From: PHAA01 sp034927445
GTDB lineage: Bacteria; Bacillota; Syntrophomonadia; Syntrophomonadales; Syntrophomonadaceae
Length of the DNA stretch: 64,000 nt
Reading direction: 5' to 3'
NCBI GenBank assembly: GCA_034927445.1
Contig: JAYFPZ010000026.1
Coordinates: forward strand, 62,001 to 126,000
Numbering within the stretch: position 1 is the stretch's first letter; the number at the start of each line of letters is the position of its first letter. The position numbers and the translations under genes are program-made. The notes under the pieces are model-generated. The model saw only the letters and a list, made by a program, of their open reading frames with translations. It made no database searches and was not told the origin of the DNA. Of this stretch, positions 1-7,985 are shown in pieces.

Positions 1-85
1 CTAAGATTTATGACAGCGTGGCCAAATAACCGGCGTGTAATCCGCTGGAAGAACGAATTGTCATATCTAAGGAGATGTTTGGTTT

Positions 86-373
86 ATGTATGAGGACAAA
101 GTCCTGATCTGCAGGGAATGCGGCAAAGAATTCATTTGGACAGCCGGCGAACAGGAGTTTTATGCGGAAAAAGGTTTTGCCAATGAACCTAAGAGATGCA
201 AAGAATGCAGGGAAGCCGGCAAAAAAAGGGGCAGCAGCGCCCTCCAGTCTCCTCGTGAAATGTACGACGCTGTTTGCGCGGCGTGCGGCAAACCTTGTGA
301 GGTTCCGTTTAAGCCGATAGGCGATCGTCCGGTGTATTGCCGCGAGTGCTTTGCCAAAATGAAAGCAGATTAA
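86..373 (+). CDS. Small double zinc-ribbon protein
   Basis: A 95-residue protein with two cysteine clusters: C9/C12 with C38/C41, then C64/C67/C71 with C85/C88. The first matches the short zinc-ribbon domain common in Firmicutes hypothetical proteins (CxxC, about 25 residues, CxxC); the second is a separate CxxCxxxC...CxxC knuckle. It is presumably a cytoplasmic zinc-binding protein; nucleic-acid or protein binding is possible but not shown. The ATG is preceded at good spacing by AAGGAG (positions 69-74). No gene is visible in the 85 bases upstream and no operon partner follows. The coding call is firm, the role unknown. Confidence 0.8.
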   Translation: MYEDKVLICRECGKEFIWTAGEQEFYAEKGFANEPKRCKECREAGKKRGSSALQSPREMYDAVCAACGKPCEVPFKPIGDRPVYCRECFAKMKAD

Positions 374-444
374 TGTAATAGAGTCGAACCCGACGTAAAA
401 GGATTGCTTGGCGGCAGGCTTTTACAACGGGCAGATATCATTAA

Positions 445-496
445 CGCAAAAGGGCCTAAATTGGTGTTTAAAACACGAATTTCAGGCCCTTTTGCG
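445..496. repeat. 52-bp near-perfect hairpin
   Basis: CGCAAAAGGGCCT at 445-457 pairs perfectly with AGGCCCTTTTGCG at 484-496, and the AT-rich interior (GTGTTT / AAACAC) also pairs, giving a long stem with one bulge. No T-run follows, so it is not a typical intrinsic terminator. It could be a palindromic repeat or a transposon remnant. Confidence 0.6.
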
Positions 497-683
497 AGCA
501 CGAACACTGATGTTTGCAATTATATGTTCGGCAGTATTTTTGGCACTTCACTAACGGTGCTGCTTCCCGCGGTGCGGAATATGTCTCGCAATGATATATG
601 GCCGGAGTACCTGCGGGTTTATGCCCAATCCACCCACAGACTGTCAAAAACCCCCGATGTTTCTATGATTGAACTGCTCCCTG

Positions 684-736
684 TCAAGTAGACGAATGAA
701 ATAAACCCAAAAATTTTATTTTAACTGTCTACTTGA
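684..736. repeat. Inverted repeat, possible insertion-sequence end
   Basis: TCAAGTAGAC (684-693) and GTCTACTTGA (727-736) form a perfect 10-bp inverted repeat around an AT-rich 33-bp spacer. The arrangement resembles terminal repeats left after loss of an insertion sequence; no transposase frame is present. Confidence 0.5.
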
Positions 737-1031
737 GGTGAGCATATCATTCCCATGACCTGGCGAGGATTTTAAAAAAACTCAGCATATTCATCCATGC
801 CCCTGATATATTGTCAAGAGGACAGTTCTGGGGACAAATTTTTATTGCCAAATTTTCTCAGAAAAAACCGAATCAAGAGATTTGAAGGCGGATAAGTGAA
901 AAAAGAAAAATTTTTTCTTTTAATTTACCGATAAATTAATCAATTAAAATATAAATAACAAATAAGCTTGGCAAAATATAGAGAATGACAATGATGGATT
1001 TCCCAGACTATAAAAAAGGAGTTTGACGAAT

Positions 1032-1499
1032 ATGTTTAATAGCAGAACCTATGGGAAAGTTTCCTTTGATACTTTGGTAAATATAATAGGAAAATACATT
1101 AATGCAGAGCCGGAATACAAATATAAGATAACCGTAGGAACTGACAGCCAGAGTTTTAATAATCTTACTAAGGTCGTGGTTGTTATTGCCGTAACCAGGA
1201 TAGGCAAAGGAGGAATATTCTTCTATAAAATAAAGAATGTGGCCAAAATAACCAATCTCAAACAGAAGATATTCTATGAAGTAGGCCGGAGTCTTGAAAT
1301 AGCTGATAGGCTGAATATTATTTTAGCGGAAAAAGAAATGTTTGAAGACGTGGAGATTCATATTGACGTAGGCAAAAATGGTCCCACTTCTTCTATTATA
1401 AGCGATGTTACGGGGTGGGTTACATCTTGTGGGTATTACTGTAAAATAAAGCCCTATTCTTCAACCGCTTTCTGTATAGCCGATAGGATCTCCAAATAA
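1032..1499 (+). CDS. YkuK family RNase H-like protein (DUF458)
   Basis: A 155-residue protein resembling the YkuK/DUF458 family of predicted RNase H-fold proteins of spore-formers. Visible features are the N-terminal phrase Y-x-K-x-S-F, the acidic GTDSQSF strand near residue 38 (first RNase H-like strand), and a later acidic segment IHIDVGKNG around residue 115. The biochemical role of the family is not established. ATG at 1032 is chosen over the in-frame TTG at 1023 because AAAGGAG (1015-1021) sits 10 bp before the ATG but abuts the TTG. The gene is AT-richer than its neighbours and stands alone. Confidence 0.75.
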   Translation: MFNSRTYGKVSFDTLVNIIGKYINAEPEYKYKITVGTDSQSFNNLTKVVVVIAVTRIGKGGIFFYKIKNVAKITNLKQKIFYEVGRSLEIADRLNIILAEKEMFEDVEIHIDVGKNGPTSSIISDVTGWVTSCGYYCKIKPYSSTAFCIADRISK

Positions 1500-1559
1500 T
1501 TGGAAGAAAACTACTCTCCAGCCTGCCCTGAACGGTGTTATGCCATGCTCGCTCCTGTA

Positions 1560-1575
1560 TAAAGACATGTCTTTA
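1560..1575. promoter_or_regulatory. 16-bp perfect palindrome
   Basis: TAAAGACATGTCTTTA is a perfect palindrome in the 194-bp gap before the gene at 1694. Its size and symmetry fit a dimeric repressor operator, but no promoter boxes are clearly placed around it and no regulator gene is adjacent. Confidence 0.35.
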
Positions 1576-1693
1576 CATAATCCGAACCTAGTTTTTACCC
1601 GAATAAAATAATTTTGTAAACTTGCTGGTGGAAAATAGATTAAGATTGTCGAGCTATCATCCTCTTCTGCGATTTTAACAAGGGGGACGGATA

Positions 1694-3082
1694 TTGACTA
1701 CCGCAAGAATAACCGAAAAGATCTCAATGGTGATCTGCGAAGGCGGAAAACATACCAGCCTTATCGAGGAGACTGTTTCTTCGGTCAGAAAGTCAGTGGT
1801 GCTTGATCTTATTGAACTGGCCGGCGAGGTAAGGGAAATAGACGAAATCATATTGCTGACCAATCATTGCGATCTGGCTGAGTCAGCCATGAAACTTGGG
1901 GTAATAATTAACATGGACGAAAGAAATGTGGAATTCCACTTGGGTAAAAGGCTGTCTGACCTTATCGAGAACCAAAATCTGCAAAACATCATTTATTTCG
2001 GCGGAGGGGCGGCCCCGTTGATTGGCAAGGAAGACCTTACCCGTATGGCCCTGGCGTTGAAAGAGGCTAAAAACGTAGTGATTTCCAATAACTTCGTTTC
2101 TTCCGACTTCATCGCCTTTACACCGGCTGCAGCAATTAATAATATTCAGCTCCCCGCCATTGATAATACCTTGGCCAAGCTGCTGCATGAACAGGCCGGT
2201 CTGAGGATGGAACTGCTTGAAAGCGGCCTGTCAACTTCTTATGATATTGATACCTTGATTGATGTAATGATATTGGGGGTACATCCTAGAACCGGAGCCC
2301 GTACCCGCCGCACCATAAGAAAGCTGGGTTTCGATTTTTCAAAACTGGAAAAAGCCAAGCAGACCTTACTGAACCCCGATGCGGAGGTACTGATCTACGG
2401 CCGCATCAACCCCTATCCGCTTTCATATATCACCCGCAACGCTAAATGTTGGCTGCGGGTAATCATGGAAGAAAGAGGCATGCGGGCACTGGGGCGTTTA
2501 GAAAGACAAGAGGTAACCTCTGTGTTTGGATATCTTTTGGAGTCCAGCTCCCTGGAAAACCTTTTTAGTACCATCTCCAACCTGTGCGATTGTGCTTTTT
2601 TAGATACGCGGGTGCTTTTTGCCCATATGAAACTGGATTTGACTAAATGGGACCGCTTTAATAGCGACCTGGGATATTTTGAAAAGGTTGAAAACCCGCT
2701 GGTTAGAGATTTGACCGCCCTGGCCGCTAATGCCGAGATCCCAATTATTTGCGGAGGAAATACCCTGGTTAATGGAGGAATCTGGGCTCTCCTGGATGCA
2801 GCCAATATGGAAAAACTGGACTTAACCAGTGATGAGAAGATCCACCGGCTGGTAGTCGAGCTGGGCTCCCCTATTGTAGGCAGCACCCTGGACATGATTA
2901 TCAATTACCTGGGCATAAGAATTAAAGTGGTGGCAATCAGTGATGCCTTCAGTACCCGTATTGATCCGCCCTTAAAACAGGAAATTAAGGCCGGTCAGGT
3001 TCTGTATATTTTAGGCTCACAACGAAATATCAATGTTCTTATGGAATACGTCAGCGGTATAAGTCTTAAGTCCTCCAGCTAA
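1694..3082 (+). CDS. Nucleotidyltransferase-like protein of unknown function
   Basis: A 462-residue cytoplasmic protein I do not recognise by name. The first half reads like a MobA/CofC-type NTP-transferase fold: a GGGAAPLI turn near residue 101, an NN..SSDFIAFTP segment near 130-143, DN-LA-LL near 155, and a (Y)DIDTLIDV motif near residue 183 that resembles the fDIDTPeDL signature of such enzymes. The glycine-rich NTP loop normally found at the N terminus is not obvious, so it may be inactive or unusual. The second half (from about residue 250) has no domain I can assign. It starts at TTG (1694) with AGGGGGA just upstream and ends before a strong terminator. Confidence 0.55.
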   Translation: MTTARITEKISMVICEGGKHTSLIEETVSSVRKSVVLDLIELAGEVREIDEIILLTNHCDLAESAMKLGVIINMDERNVEFHLGKRLSDLIENQNLQNIIYFGGGAAPLIGKEDLTRMALALKEAKNVVISNNFVSSDFIAFTPAAAINNIQLPAIDNTLAKLLHEQAGLRMELLESGLSTSYDIDTLIDVMILGVHPRTGARTRRTIRKLGFDFSKLEKAKQTLLNPDAEVLIYGRINPYPLSYITRNAKCWLRVIMEERGMRALGRLERQEVTSVFGYLLESSSLENLFSTISNLCDCAFLDTRVLFAHMKLDLTKWDRFNSDLGYFEKVENPLVRDLTALAANAEIPIICGGNTLVNGGIWALLDAANMEKLDLTSDEKIHRLVVELGSPIVGSTLDMIINYLGIRIKVVAISDAFSTRIDPPLKQEIKAGQVLYILGSQRNINVLMEYVSGISLKSSS

Positions 3083-3145
3083 CGCCAAATAACTTTCTTA
3101 ACTCCGCTTACTGATTATTTCAATCCTCAATATACTTCTCCTCCT

Positions 3146-3180
3146 CCCCGAGTCGAATTTGGACTCGGGGACTTCTTTTG
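3146..3180 (+). terminator. Intrinsic terminator
   Basis: CCCCGAGTC (3146-3154) pairs with GACTCGGGG (3162-3170), then a T-rich tract (ACTTCTTTTGTTTT). It ends the transcript of the gene at 1694-3082. Confidence 0.85.
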
Positions 3181-3269
3181 TTTTAATTGGAAACTTTAAA
3201 AAATAAGCTGCAGTGATTGACAAAACCCAATCAACTGGTTATATTTATTTATAATTTAATATTGCAAAG

Positions 3270-3510
3270 GCATTGACGGAGAGAGTAGGTTTCAGTTGAA
3301 CGTCGCAGCGAGCCGGGTATGGTGCAAGCCGGCACTAGTAGTCTGAACCCGAAAATCACTCCTGAGCTGCGGACCGAACGATCATCCAGTAGGCTCCGAC
3401 GGTTTTCCCCCGTCACCGGGAACGCATATGTTGGTATGTTGTATTGGATTAATGGGTGGTATAGCGAATGTCTTTAGGCTTTCGTCCTTTTATGGGCGAA
3501 AGCTTTTTAC
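3270..3510 (+). promoter_or_regulatory. T-box riboswitch (tentative Ile specifier) upstream of 2-oxoacid oxidoreductase operon
   Basis: This leader carries the hallmarks of a T-box: the GA-rich base of stem I with the AGTA S-turn (3284-3287), a GCGAGCCGGG distal segment, the T-box sequence GGGTGGTATAGCG (3454-3466), and a terminator GCTTTCGTCC / GGGCGAAAGC (3478-3503) followed by TTTTT. Above the specifier loop, GGTTTCAG (3288-3295) pairs with CTGAACC (3343-3349). The 3' strand of the loop reads CGAAAATCAC; ATC at 3355-3357 followed by A best fits the usual pattern and would read tRNA-Ile. The TGGT bulge would accept a tRNA with discriminator A, as tRNA-Ile has. The operon would then be expressed when Ile-tRNA is uncharged. 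Confidence 0.88.
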
Positions 3511-3560
3511 TTTCTTATTTTTATCCAGGCACCGTATTTACGGTGCCGTCTAAGGAAGAA

Positions 3561-3611
3561 AGTACCTACGCCGGACATAAGGGAACTGTTCACAGTCCGG
3601 CTCCCAGTACT
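3561..3611 (+). promoter_or_regulatory. Nested hairpin between T-box and operon start
   Basis: AGTAC (3561-3565) pairs with GTACT (3607-3611), enclosing GCCGGAC (3570-3576) paired with GTCCGGC (3595-3601). Another small hairpin GGCACCG/CGGTGCC lies just upstream (3528-3547). Neither has a T-run. They end 27 bp before the first start codon and may stabilise the processed mRNA 5' end or hold a second control element. Confidence 0.4.
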
Positions 3612-3638
3612 TATCAATCATGACTGGAGGAAAAAGCA

Positions 3639-4223
3639 ATGGCAACCAATGGTATGGTGGAAATTCGCTGGCATGGCCGGGGCGGACAGGGAGCCAAGAT
3701 GGCCTGCCTGCTGCTGGCGGATGTGGCAGCGTTAGAAGGAAAATTCGTACAGGGATTCCCGGAGTATGGACCGGAACGTATGGGAGCCCCGATTACGGCT
3801 TATAATCGCATCAGCGAAAAAAGGTGTACTATCCACTCCAACATTTACTATCCGGACTATGTGGTCGTGGTGGATGAAAGTTTGCTGGACAGCGTCGACG
3901 TTACCGGCGGACTGAAAGAAGGGGGAGCCATAATCATCAACACCCCCGGCTCTCCCCGGGAGATGCGGCCCAGGTTGGGGGGATGGAGCGGAAAAATATG
4001 TACCATAGATGCCCGCCGCATTTCGGAAGAGATTTTGGGCGCCAACTTTCCCAATACCCCTATGCTGGCTGCTGCGGTTAAAGTAAGCGGGGTTTTGGAT
4101 ACTGAGCGTTTTTTAGCAGATATAGAACAGTCTTTCCAACATAAGTTTGCCGCCAAGCCCCAGGTTATCGAGGGGAACATGGCAACCCTGATAAAATCCA
4201 TGGAGGAGGTGCAGGTAGGATGA
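3639..4223 (+). CDS. 2-oxoacid:ferredoxin oxidoreductase, gamma subunit
   Basis: A 194-residue subunit of the four-subunit, ferredoxin-dependent 2-oxoacid oxidoreductases. It has the family opening EIRWHGRGGQGAK at residues 8-20, then the GFPEYGPERMGAP signature and the VVVVDESLLD strand. These enzymes oxidatively decarboxylate pyruvate or branched-chain 2-oxoacids with CoA, reducing ferredoxin. RBS CTGGAGG precedes the ATG. It is the first gene of an operon with the delta, alpha and beta subunits, with start/stop overlaps throughout. Gamma alone does not identify the substrate. Confidence 0.9.
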   Translation: MATNGMVEIRWHGRGGQGAKMACLLLADVAALEGKFVQGFPEYGPERMGAPITAYNRISEKRCTIHSNIYYPDYVVVVDESLLDSVDVTGGLKEGGAIIINTPGSPREMRPRLGGWSGKICTIDARRISEEILGANFPNTPMLAAAVKVSGVLDTERFLADIEQSFQHKFAAKPQVIEGNMATLIKSMEEVQVG

Positions 4224-4528
4224 TCTCGGCGAAAGATATCAACGAACATACCCCCTGGCAGGATCTGACCCCCGGCGGGGAGATTTACGAACCGGGGACC
4301 GCACGGGACTTCAATACCGGTACCTGGCGGACCAACACGCCCATTTTTCACGTGGAAGCCTGTAAACATTGTATGCTTTGTGTTCCCTTCTGCCCGGACA
4401 GTGCTATTCCGGTAAAAGACGGCCAACGTCTGGACTTTGATTATATGCACTGCAAGGGCTGCGGCATCTGTGAGAATGTATGTCCCTTCCCGGCGATTAC
4501 AATGGCAACTGGAGGTGTGGCCCGATGA
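4220..4528 (+). CDS. 2-oxoacid:ferredoxin oxidoreductase, delta subunit (2x[4Fe-4S])
   Basis: A 102-residue ferredoxin-type subunit. Two CxxCxxCxxxCP clusters (CKHCMLCVPFCP and CKGCGICENVCP) in the C-terminal 55 residues bind two [4Fe-4S] clusters that pass electrons from the thiamine-diphosphate site to external ferredoxin. The N-terminal 45 residues, rich in Pro and Gly, resemble the arm that packs on the other subunits. The ATG overlaps the gamma stop (ATGA), so translation is probably coupled. Confidence 0.92.
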   Translation: MISAKDINEHTPWQDLTPGGEIYEPGTARDFNTGTWRTNTPIFHVEACKHCMLCVPFCPDSAIPVKDGQRLDFDYMHCKGCGICENVCPFPAITMATGGVAR

Positions 4529-5715
4529 ACCACCGCCTTTCCGGCAACGAGGCCGTAGCTTATGCCATGAAGCAGATAAACCCTGATGTCATGGGAGCGT
4601 TTCCGATCACTCCCTCCACCGAGATTCCTGAATATTTCGCCAATTATGTAGCCGACGGCCAGGTAAAAACTGAATTTGTAACCGTGGAATCCGAACACAG
4701 TTCAATGTCGGTGTGTATTGCGGCCCAAGCTGCAGGAGCCAGGTCAGTCTGTGCCACTTCCTCCTGCGGACTCGCCCTGATGTATGAGCTTTTGTACGTG
4801 GCGGCCTCATGCCGTCTGCCGGTTACCCTGGCCTGCGTCAACCGGGCTCTTTCGGGGCCTATTAATATAAACAACGACCATTCCGATTCCATGGGGGCCC
4901 GTGATTCCGGTTGGATCCAAATCTATGCCGAAAACAATCAGGAGGCCTACGATAATTTTATCATGGCAATGCCTATCGGTGAGACCCCGAGCGTACGTTT
5001 GCCGGTGATGACCTGTATGGACGGATTCATTACCAGTCATGCGGTAGAAAATATAGAACTTTTGGAAACAGATGTGGTGCGCAGGTTTATCGGGGAATAC
5101 GACCCTGAAAACTATTTGCTGAAAAAAGAAAATCCGCTGGCGGTAGGACCCTACGATGTAAGTCCCTATTATATGGAACACAAGGTCCTGGAGGCTGAGG
5201 CCATGAAAGCAGCCAAAGCCCGCATACTGGAGGTGGCCGCCGAGTTTGAAAAGATTTCCGGCCGGAGCTATGGCCTACTGGATGAATACAGAATGGAGGA
5301 TGCGGAACTTGCCCTGGTTCTGATCGGCTCCAGTGCCGGAACTGCCAAGGCTGCTATCGACCGGCTGCGGGGAGATGGAGTAAAAGCAGGACTGGTTAAA
5401 ATCAGGGTATTTCGTCCTTTCCCGGGCGAGGAACTGGCCCAGGTTCTGGCCTCTACCAGGGCGGTGGCCGTCATGGATAAGTCCGAGGGCTTTTCGGCCA
5501 ACGGCGGTCCTTTATTTGCCGAGACCCGCAGCGCTTTGTATGATTTACCGGAACGCCCACAGCTGATTAATATCGTTTATGGTCTGGGCGGCCGTGACGT
5601 AAAGACCGAGGATATTGAAAAAGTGTTCGGCCGGCTGGCTGGTATTGCAGTGACCGGCGAGATTGGACCGGTATATACCCATATGGGACAGCGGTCAAAG
5701 GAGGAGATAGCGTGA
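4525..5715 (+). CDS. 2-oxoacid:ferredoxin oxidoreductase, alpha subunit
   Basis: A 396-residue alpha subunit resembling PorA/VorA. Near the N terminus come GNEAVAYA and FPITPSTEIPEY (thiamine-diphosphate pyrimidine-binding domain), then TVESEHSSMS and RALSGPININ followed by DHSDSM and RDSGW, which lean towards the pyruvate enzyme pattern. The C-terminal third carries the domain with DKSEGFSANGGPL. The start at 4525 is inside ATGA overlapping the delta stop; a longer upstream frame (from 4480) lies in delta coding sequence and lacks its own RBS. The substrate (pyruvate or a branched-chain 2-oxoacid) is unresolved: sequence leans to pyruvate, the T-box to a branched-chain amino acid. Confidence 0.9.
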   Translation: MNHRLSGNEAVAYAMKQINPDVMGAFPITPSTEIPEYFANYVADGQVKTEFVTVESEHSSMSVCIAAQAAGARSVCATSSCGLALMYELLYVAASCRLPVTLACVNRALSGPININNDHSDSMGARDSGWIQIYAENNQEAYDNFIMAMPIGETPSVRLPVMTCMDGFITSHAVENIELLETDVVRRFIGEYDPENYLLKKENPLAVGPYDVSPYYMEHKVLEAEAMKAAKARILEVAAEFEKISGRSYGLLDEYRMEDAELALVLIGSSAGTAKAAIDRLRGDGVKAGLVKIRVFRPFPGEELAQVLASTRAVAVMDKSEGFSANGGPLFAETRSALYDLPERPQLINIVYGLGGRDVKTEDIEKVFGRLAGIAVTGEIGPVYTHMGQRSKEEIA

Positions 5716-6650
5716 GCAAGGTATATAACCTGAAACGGGAGGTAGAGAAGCCGGCACGCCTCACCGGAGGGCATCGACTCTGCGCCGGCTGTGGCGCTGG
5801 GATCGTTGTGGCCGGGGTTCTGCGTGCCCTCGATCAAGAGGACCGGGCCGTGGTGGTTAATGCTACCAGCTGTCTGGAGGTCTCCACTTTTATCTATCCT
5901 TACACTGCCTATTTGGACAGCTATATTCATTCCGCTTTTGAAAACTCGGCAGCTACCTGTTCCGGAGTGGAAGCAGCCTATAATGCCCTGAAACGCCGCG
6001 GCAAGGTGGAGGGAAGCGTCAAGTTCATAACTTTTGCCGGTGACGGCGGCACCTATGATATAGGGTTTCAATCCCTGTCGGGGGCTATGGAACGCGGGCA
6101 TGATATGGTTTATGTCTGCTATGACAACGAAGCTTACATGAACACTGGAATTCAGCGCTCATCTTCAACCCCCAGTTTTGCCCGTACGACTACTACCCCG
6201 ATAGGTACGGTGCAGCAGGGCAAGAAACAGAATAAGAAAGATCTGACTGAGATTTTGGTTGCGCACAATATCCCTTACGTGGCTCAGACCGCCCCTATAG
6301 GCAATTTCAAGGATCTGCACACCAAGGCTTATAATGCCATTTATACCGAGGGACCGTGCTTTTTGAACATATTATCCCCCTGCCCCCGCGGCTGGGACTA
6401 CCCCATGGCCAAGCTGGCGGAGATTACTAAGCTGGCGGTGGATACCTGCGTCTGGCCCCTTTTCGAAGTAGAGGAGGGGGTTTGGCGGTTAAGCTATACC
6501 CCGAAGAACAAGCTGCCCGTGGAAGACTTTCTCCGGCCTCAGGGGAGATTCCGCCATATGTTCCAGCCGGGCAATGAGTGGATGATTGAAGCAGCCCAGC
6601 AATATGTCGATCAGAAGTGGGAACGATTGCTGGAGCGCACCGGCGCTTAA
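5712..6650 (+). CDS. 2-oxoacid:ferredoxin oxidoreductase, beta subunit
   Basis: A 312-residue beta subunit holding the thiamine-diphosphate diphosphate site. It shows HRLCAGCGAG at residues 21-30 (cysteines ligating a proximal cluster in PorB-type proteins), the GDGGTYDIGFQSL ThDP/Mg motif, and YDNEAYMNTGIQRS, which is highly characteristic of PorB. The GTG start overlaps the alpha stop (GTGA). With its partners it makes a complete gamma-delta-alpha-beta enzyme, probably supplying reduced ferredoxin and acyl-CoA, or working in reverse for anabolic carboxylation. Confidence 0.9.
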   Translation: MSKVYNLKREVEKPARLTGGHRLCAGCGAGIVVAGVLRALDQEDRAVVVNATSCLEVSTFIYPYTAYLDSYIHSAFENSAATCSGVEAAYNALKRRGKVEGSVKFITFAGDGGTYDIGFQSLSGAMERGHDMVYVCYDNEAYMNTGIQRSSSTPSFARTTTTPIGTVQQGKKQNKKDLTEILVAHNIPYVAQTAPIGNFKDLHTKAYNAIYTEGPCFLNILSPCPRGWDYPMAKLAEITKLAVDTCVWPLFEVEEGVWRLSYTPKNKLPVEDFLRPQGRFRHMFQPGNEWMIEAAQQYVDQKWERLLERTGA

Positions 6651-6718
6651 AACTCGGTTGAGACTGGGTATTAATGCGAAAAATATGGTATCATACCTGT
6701 AATAAGGAGGTTTTGCCT

Positions 6719-7630
6719 ATGGAACAGACAGTGTTCACTAACGAGGTCATTTTATCTTGGCTCCAGTATTTTTCCCAAAACGTCGAGATCAACCTGGCAA
6801 AACTGAAAATGCTGGACATTACCGGGAAGAATAAGAACCTGATTCCAACCGTTATGAGCAACCGGGCCGTGCTGGTTTTTACGGATGCCGGCCATCCGGA
6901 TATTTTCTACGATATGTGGAATGCCGAACTGGGAGACTGTGTTATCTGGTACAATGAGGGCTCGGAGCCGTCCGGCCAGATCAAGCACGACCAAGTTTCA
7001 GACATGATCAACCGGGGAATCAATGCCTCGGCGGCCATGCTGATTCTTAATCCCAACGCGGCCACCAATTATCAGATAGGAATGGAGAACAGCCGGTTCT
7101 CCTGCGGCTCGGTCCAGTATGTGTGCCGGGAAGTTCGAACCATTATTATGAACAAGCTTAACCTGGGGGACCAGGATAATGTATGTATAATCTCAGGAGA
7201 GAGCATCGCCGTGGAGGCCGCTATAATTGCTGCGGAGGGCAGTGTCATTGCGGTGGAATATGACCGCCGGGATCAGAAAACCATGAAATGCAATGTTGAC
7301 AAATTTGGCCTGAGCAACGTAATCATCGTTGAGTCGCTGGAAAACGGTATCCTGGATGAGTTGCCGGTGCCGGATATGGCGTTTATAGTGGGTTCTCCCC
7401 GAATAGGCCGTGAAATAAAAAGTCTGCTGGCGGTCAATCCGGCCATGGACTTTGTGATCTACACCCTGGACTTCGAGATTCTAACCTCGCTTCCGGCTTT
7501 GCTTCGGGAAAACGGCTTGAAGCGCACTGAGGCAATCCATATAGCGGTTTCCCGGGTCAATAGCAAAAACCTGACGGAGCCATTTCCGGCCCCTTGGCTG
7601 ATCTCGGCCAGGAGCATCAACCGAGAGTAA
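6719..7630 (+). CDS. CbiET/CobL-like protein, degenerate methyltransferase
   Basis: A 303-residue protein that looks like a diverged CbiE-CbiT fusion (precorrin-6Y methylase family). The N-terminal half has RAVLVFTDAGHPDIFYDM, similar to the CbiE segment; the second half starts with FSCGSVQYVCREVRTIIM and continues with a Rossmann-like VIAVEYDRRDQKTM strand, as in CbiT. The glycine-rich SAM loop expected before that strand is replaced by IISGESIAVEAA, so catalysis is doubtful. Start at ATG 6719 with AAGGAGG 8 bp upstream, rather than the upstream ATG at 6674. It follows the oxidoreductase operon by 68 bp and ends at a terminator. B12 genes lie elsewhere (33 kb). Confidence 0.6.
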   Translation: MEQTVFTNEVILSWLQYFSQNVEINLAKLKMLDITGKNKNLIPTVMSNRAVLVFTDAGHPDIFYDMWNAELGDCVIWYNEGSEPSGQIKHDQVSDMINRGINASAAMLILNPNAATNYQIGMENSRFSCGSVQYVCREVRTIIMNKLNLGDQDNVCIISGESIAVEAAIIAAEGSVIAVEYDRRDQKTMKCNVDKFGLSNVIIVESLENGILDELPVPDMAFIVGSPRIGREIKSLLAVNPAMDFVIYTLDFEILTSLPALLRENGLKRTEAIHIAVSRVNSKNLTEPFPAPWLISARSINRE

Positions 7631-7667
7631 CAAACTTGGTTCAGGCAACTACATAGGATAATTTGCC

Positions 7668-7712
7668 AAGCTGCGTGCATAGTTGTTTTGACTATAACAT
7701 GCAGCTTTTTGC
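7668..7712 (+). terminator. Intrinsic terminator
   Basis: AAGCTGC (7668-7674) pairs with GCAGCTT (7701-7707), with further internal ATAGT/ACTAT pairing, followed by TTT. It ends the T-box operon transcript. Confidence 0.75.
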
Positions 7713-7985
7713 CTATTTAAACTTTAACCCACCTGCACCCCCTTCCCACGCTCCTCATCCCAACCGGTCTGTTGTACGCCAATTGGTTGACTTTGAAATT
7801 GCTGGAATTTTTTAGTTGATGGTTTGGAGCATTCATTTTGAATCGATCAATTTAAATTCCCTTCATGGCCACCAAGTATTTGTTGCAATGGATCGAAAAA
7901 AGGCTAAAAAATTTTTCAGGTAAATAAAGGAAATTATATATTTTTAATGGAAATTAGAAGAAAAACGGAAAACGGGAGGGAGATT
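7713..7985 (+). other. Intergenic leader of the hydrolase gene
   Basis: Roughly 270 bp, AT-rich in its second half. I see no ORF, no riboswitch motif and no clear repeat; it presumably carries the promoter of the hydrolase at 7986. Confidence 0.4.

Larger units (their letters stand above)
374..1031. other. Long intergenic region with insertion-element debris
   Basis: About 660 bp without a convincing gene. A 95-codon open frame at 404-691 has no clear ribosome binding site, runs through a 52-bp hairpin and has low-complexity composition, so I do not call it. The stretch holds two inverted repeats (listed separately) and becomes strongly AT-rich after about 840. It looks like a decayed mobile-element site. 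Confidence 0.4.

Noticed and set aside
404..691. 95-codon open frame
   Set aside because: No RBS, contains a 52-bp hairpin and looks like non-coding debris.
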